A stretch of 24,226 bases of DNA from a virus. Shown piece by piece: positions 20,808 to 24,226 of the stretch; position 1 is the first letter of the stretch; each line of letters begins with the position of its first letter. Both the position numbers and the translations under genes were made by a program. The stretch is from IMG/VR virus record IMGVR_UViG_3300017951_000128, positions 1 through 24,226 of that record; one strand, given 5' to 3'. The notes beneath the pieces are model-generated. The model was not told where the DNA came from. It made no database searches and saw nothing but the letters and a program-made list of their open reading frames with translations.

Positions 20808-23273
20808 ATGACTGTAAAAGGTACTATAGGTCAAGAAGATGTAATTTTAGAAGACGCGGCCACGGAAGCCACGCTCAAATCCATACTTGCCGCTATACAA
20901 GGCGGTGGCATGGGCGGTGGTGGAGGTGCAGGAGGCGGCCCTAAGCAAGCCCAGCAAAAGCTACTGGATCTGGCCAAGCAAACTGGTAAAACTAGTAAAA
21001 CCGTAAAAGATTTTGAAGAAGATGTAGAAAATGCAGGTAATGCTCTTACTAGAGGATTCGGACATATTGGTCAAGGACTATCAAACATTGCTATGGAGTT
21101 TATGTCAGGCACTGACAGACTCAGCGAATTTAGCCAACACATAACAGGAGTAATATCTAACATTCCTATTATAGGAGGAATGCTTGGAGGTGGTCTACAA
21201 TTACTTACAAGTGTAGTCGATCAACAAATTGATGTATTTAGAGACATGTCAAAAGTAGGTGCAGGTTTTGGTAATGACCTAATGGCAACTAGACTAGCGG
21301 CCGCTAATGCTGGACTACAATTAGATACGTTCACAGGTATAATTACACAAAATTTAGATAACTTAAATTTCTTTGCAGGCTCTGCTTCTGAAGCATCAAG
21401 ACGTTTTGCTAACATAAGTGGACAAGTACAAAAAAATCAAATGCAATTCTCAAGATTAGGAATGACTATGGAAGAAGTTGGCCAATATACTGCTGACTAC
21501 ATAGCATTGCAAGCTAGATCCGGTAGGGCACAAAGGATGACTGATGCTCAATTAGCCGCAGGAACTCAAGGATATATCAAGAATTTAGATCAATTAGCTA
21601 GAATGACCGGTAAACAGCGTGACGAGATTGCGGCTGAACTAAAATCACAAGCAGAAGATGATAGAATTAATTTGTTGTTTGCTAGCCTTGATGCTGGGGC
21701 ACAACAAAACATACAAAATGTTCTGTCAATGGTTGGTGATGCATCTCCAGAAATGAAAAATGCACTTACAGAAATGATAGCTACAGGCGGTGCTCCTCTA
21801 ACAATGTATGGAGCAGAACTTGTAAATGCAAATTCAAATTTAGCGGCCGCGGCCCAAAATTTAAAAAATAATGCACCTGGTGCAATGGAAGAATTTTTGA
21901 AAGAAATGGACATTGCTGTAAGGAATTCACAAAATGCTGGACAAGCACATTTAGATACACTAGCCGTATCTAGAGCACTAGGTAACGAATATGGTGCGGC
22001 AACATCAGACATGGTTAGTATGAATGATAATATGCTTGATAGGTATTTGGAATCGCAACGTGAGTTAAATGCACAAACAGAAGATACAAAATTAGACATG
22101 ACTAATTTTGAAAGTGCAATTACAAAAATTAAAAATACTATACAAACTGCATTGATAGACAGCGGTATCTTCACACTTATTAATACAGAAATGAGTAAAT
22201 TTACAGCTTGGTTAAGTGGTCCTGAGGCACTAACAGCAGTGCAAGGAGCAATACAGCCTTTTGTAGATTTTTTCAAAGGTTTTATTGCAGACTTTAATGA
22301 TCCTACAAAAGAACCTATGGCGGTTATCAAAGAATATCTAAACAAAGGATTAAGCAAACTAGGTGAACTAATTAAACCATTAATTGCAAGTGCATTCAGT
22401 GGACTAGGCAGTATGATTATGGGAGCTATCTTTGGCGGTGGCAGTAGTGATGAAACATCAGTACCTGGTGGACCTCCAGGGTCTGGAGATGAATCTTCGG
22501 GCGCAGGATCGGGAGGCATATTTGTAGGACTAGACGGTGCCTTAGAAAAATTAGCTACAATGGTAGCAGTAGGTGGAACAGTTTATCTTGCTATCAAAGG
22601 TTTCCAAATGTTACTAGGTGGATTTAGCGCACCAAATGTTATACTTGGTGCAGGTGTACTAGCAGGATTATTAATCGGTACAGGCGCGGCAATAGCCCTT
22701 GCAGGCCAAGGCATAAGTTCTGCAGGTGATGGCATAGAAAAAATGGCCACAGGTGTTGAACGTATGGCCGCAGTTAAAGATACAGCAAATCTAAAAGACG
22801 TTGCAGTAGCACTTGGTGATCTAGGTAAGGCAATGATAGCTCTTACTGCTGGTGGAGTGCTTGACAGCATAATGAGTTTCTTTGGTGCCGATTCACCTTT
22901 TGAAAAACTAGTAAAAGGTATTAATGAGTTTTCACAAATTGATGCAACAGCAGTATCAAACCTAACTGCGTCTAGCAGTGGACTTGCAAATCTTAAAGCC
23001 TTTACTGAAGATTTAGATGCAGACGGTGTACGTAACTATGCAAGAGCTCTTAGAGAGTTAACAACAGCTATGAAACAACTGAACACAGTACTAGCTGACC
23101 AAAATACAGGTAGAAAAGAGAGCGGATATGCAGTAGCAGACATGCTCAAATCTGGAGCATTAGGCGGCGGTGGCGGCATAAGTAATAGTGGAATGAGTCA
23201 ATTAATTGATTTAATGCGTGAAAATAATAGAATAACAGACCAAATACGAAGGCTAACGGGCGATACTTTGTAG
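20808..23273 (+). CDS. Tail tape measure protein (gp29 equivalent)
   Basis: An 821-aa protein with tape-measure character: long helical stretches, a Gly-rich run near residues 33-47, hydrophobic blocks (SNIPIIGGMLGGGLQLLTSV near 115-140; a long one from roughly 585 to 665 containing VILGAGVLAGLLIGTGAAIA), and repeated Ala/Gln/Asn-rich helices. It lies beside gp26, with portal gp20 next on the same strand. No enzymatic motif is visible. A TTG six bases earlier (20802) could also serve; I prefer the ATG at 20808 although its ribosome site (GGGA, far upstream) is weak. The C-terminus (MSQLIDLMRENNRITDQIRR) is a likely coiled coil. T4 gp29 is about 590 aa, so this would imply a longer tail if length scaling holds. 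Confidence 0.72.
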   Translation: MTVKGTIGQEDVILEDAATEATLKSILAAIQGGGMGGGGGAGGGPKQAQQKLLDLAKQTGKTSKTVKDFEEDVENAGNALTRGFGHIGQGLSNIAMEFMSGTDRLSEFSQHITGVISNIPIIGGMLGGGLQLLTSVVDQQIDVFRDMSKVGAGFGNDLMATRLAAANAGLQLDTFTGIITQNLDNLNFFAGSASEASRRFANISGQVQKNQMQFSRLGMTMEEVGQYTADYIALQARSGRAQRMTDAQLAAGTQGYIKNLDQLARMTGKQRDEIAAELKSQAEDDRINLLFASLDAGAQQNIQNVLSMVGDASPEMKNALTEMIATGGAPLTMYGAELVNANSNLAAAAQNLKNNAPGAMEEFLKEMDIAVRNSQNAGQAHLDTLAVSRALGNEYGAATSDMVSMNDNMLDRYLESQRELNAQTEDTKLDMTNFESAITKIKNTIQTALIDSGIFTLINTEMSKFTAWLSGPEALTAVQGAIQPFVDFFKGFIADFNDPTKEPMAVIKEYLNKGLSKLGELIKPLIASAFSGLGSMIMGAIFGGGSSDETSVPGGPPGSGDESSGAGSGGIFVGLDGALEKLATMVAVGGTVYLAIKGFQMLLGGFSAPNVILGAGVLAGLLIGTGAAIALAGQGISSAGDGIEKMATGVERMAAVKDTANLKDVAVALGDLGKAMIALTAGGVLDSIMSFFGADSPFEKLVKGINEFSQIDATAVSNLTASSSGLANLKAFTEDLDADGVRNYARALRELTTAMKQLNTVLADQNTGRKESGYAVADMLKSGALGGGGGISNSGMSQLIDLMRENNRITDQIRRLTGDTL

Positions 23274-23287
23274 TATAGGAATAGAAA

Positions 23288-24226
23288 ATGAGTTGGAAAA
23301 AATATTTTACACCAGTGCCAACAGCTGATAACTTAGGGGGAAGTTTCAGTCCTTTAGGTGGCGGTAAAAGAGGCGGTGGTGCTACAGCAGGACCAGCAAG
23401 GTCAAATTATAACAGTTATCTACCAGATGTATATGTAGGTAGTCCAAATCGTGTAGAGCGTTATGGACAATACAATACAATGGATTTAGATTCAGAAGTA
23501 AATGCCGCACTAGACATTTTAGCAGAATTTTGCTCCCAAAAAAATACACAAAACAAAACTCCATTCCTATTAGATTTTAAAAAGAAAGCAACTAATTCAG
23601 AAACTACTATTCTACAACAGTATCTTTTACAATGGTGTAAAGTACAAAATTTTGAAACACGTATGTTTAGAATTATGCGTAATGCATTTAAATATGGCGA
23701 TCAATTTTTTATTAGAGATCCAGAAACAAAAAAATTATTTCATGTAGATCCAGCAAACGTTGTTAGGATTATTGTAAATGAAAGTGAAGGAAAAACACCT
23801 GAACAATATGTAATTAAAAATTTTAATTTAAACTTTGCTGACATGGTAGCAACAACTCCTCATCAAACTAACGGAAATGTTACTGGTGGAGGAGATGGTT
23901 ACTTAACAGGCGGTGTCAGAGGAATGGTAGGACAAGCACCTACGCAAGCTGGTAGCAGATTTCAACAAGGTGAAAATGAAATAACTATAGATGCAAAACA
24001 TGTAGTTCATTTAAGTTTGTCAGAAGGCTTAGACAACAATTTTCCATTTGGTAATTCACTATTAGAAACAATTTTTAAAGTATACAAACAAAAAGAATTA
24101 TTAGAAGATGCGATTATTATCTATCGTGTCCAACGTGCACCAGAGCGCAGAGTATTCTACGTTGATGTGGGCAACATGCCTTCACACCTTGCTATGCAGT
24201 TTGTGGAGCGTGTTAAAACGGAAATA
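23288..24226 (+). CDS. 20: Portal vertex protein gp20 (5' part, runs off window)
   Basis: The dodecameric ring through which DNA enters the capsid and to which the tail attaches. The first 313 codons are present and the frame is open at the window edge. Diagnostic segments are SWKKYFTPVP at the start, then YLPDVYVGSPNRVERYGQYN, DLDSEVNAALDILAEFCSQK, MRNAFKYGDQFFIRDPETK, VVHLSLSEGLDNNFPFGNSL and AIIIYRVQRAPERRVFYVDV, all typical of T4-like gp20. A Gly/Pro/Thr-rich loop (about 195-230) interrupts the middle. AGGA lies 7 nt before the ATG, 14 bases after the tape measure stop, with no promoter seen between. Confidence 0.95.
   Translation, partial: MSWKKYFTPVPTADNLGGSFSPLGGGKRGGGATAGPARSNYNSYLPDVYVGSPNRVERYGQYNTMDLDSEVNAALDILAEFCSQKNTQNKTPFLLDFKKKATNSETTILQQYLLQWCKVQNFETRMFRIMRNAFKYGDQFFIRDPETKKLFHVDPANVVRIIVNESEGKTPEQYVIKNFNLNFADMVATTPHQTNGNVTGGGDGYLTGGVRGMVGQAPTQAGSRFQQGENEITIDAKHVVHLSLSEGLDNNFPFGNSLLETIFKVYKQKELLEDAIIIYRVQRAPERRVFYVDVGNMPSHLAMQFVERVKTEI

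Noticed and set aside
20791-20811. Six-codon minicistron (MGFCCL, stop) overlapping the tape measure ATG
   Set aside because: No Shine-Dalgarno sequence and no reason beyond position; probably chance, although it could affect initiation.
18181-21850. Several GCGGCCGC sites in an A+T-rich sequence (for example near 18182, 21298 and 21845)
   Set aside because: They encode runs of alanine in low-complexity stretches; codon choice for Ala-Ala explains them without a regulatory role.

Overview
The window is a piece of the structural and late-control region of a T4-like marine myovirus. The proteins read as the marine branch of this group (cyanophage and pelagiphage style) rather than enteric T4. 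Evidence for this is the long gp6 and gp5 proteins, a PAAR spike tip beside gp5, a short gp53, the gp55-47-46 block and the gp26 / tape measure / gp20 block. The DNA is strongly A+T rich, which fits a phage of a low-GC marine host such as a SAR11 bacterium. The host is an inference; no host gene is present.

Left part (1-11908, all minus strand): a baseplate operon. In transcription order it holds a gp48/54-like tail-tube cap, gp53, a very large hub protein (probably the gp27 equivalent), gp5 hub/lysozyme with a C-terminal GH19 hydrolase domain, a TIGR02594-type amidase-like protein, a PAAR spike tip, gp25 and gp6. Most junctions are tightly coupled (TAATG or 1-nt gaps). The gp6 frame meets a TAA, yet conserved gp6 sequence continues in the same frame to the window edge.

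Middle (11939-16903, plus strand): gp55 (late sigma factor) behind a near-consensus sigma70-type promoter, then gp47 and gp46 (Mre11/Rad50-like recombination nuclease), two small unknown genes and a GIY-YIG-like nuclease. A gene-free stretch of about 400 bases follows. It contains a highly structured RNA candidate closed by a strong intrinsic terminator, two back-to-back hairpins and a late promoter.

Right part (16995-24226): two coupled unknown, probably virion, genes (plus); then gp26 (minus) with a textbook -1 frameshift cassette leading into a 76-codon extension that has no start codon of its own; then the tape measure protein and the beginning of the gp20 portal gene (plus). The gp26 frameshift is formally like the lambda G/GT tail-assembly chaperone beside its tape measure gene, and is the most striking observation here. 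Late promoters of the form NNTAAATA precede gp6, gp48, the 215-aa gene, gp26 and probably the tape measure gene, in line with gp55 being encoded in the window.
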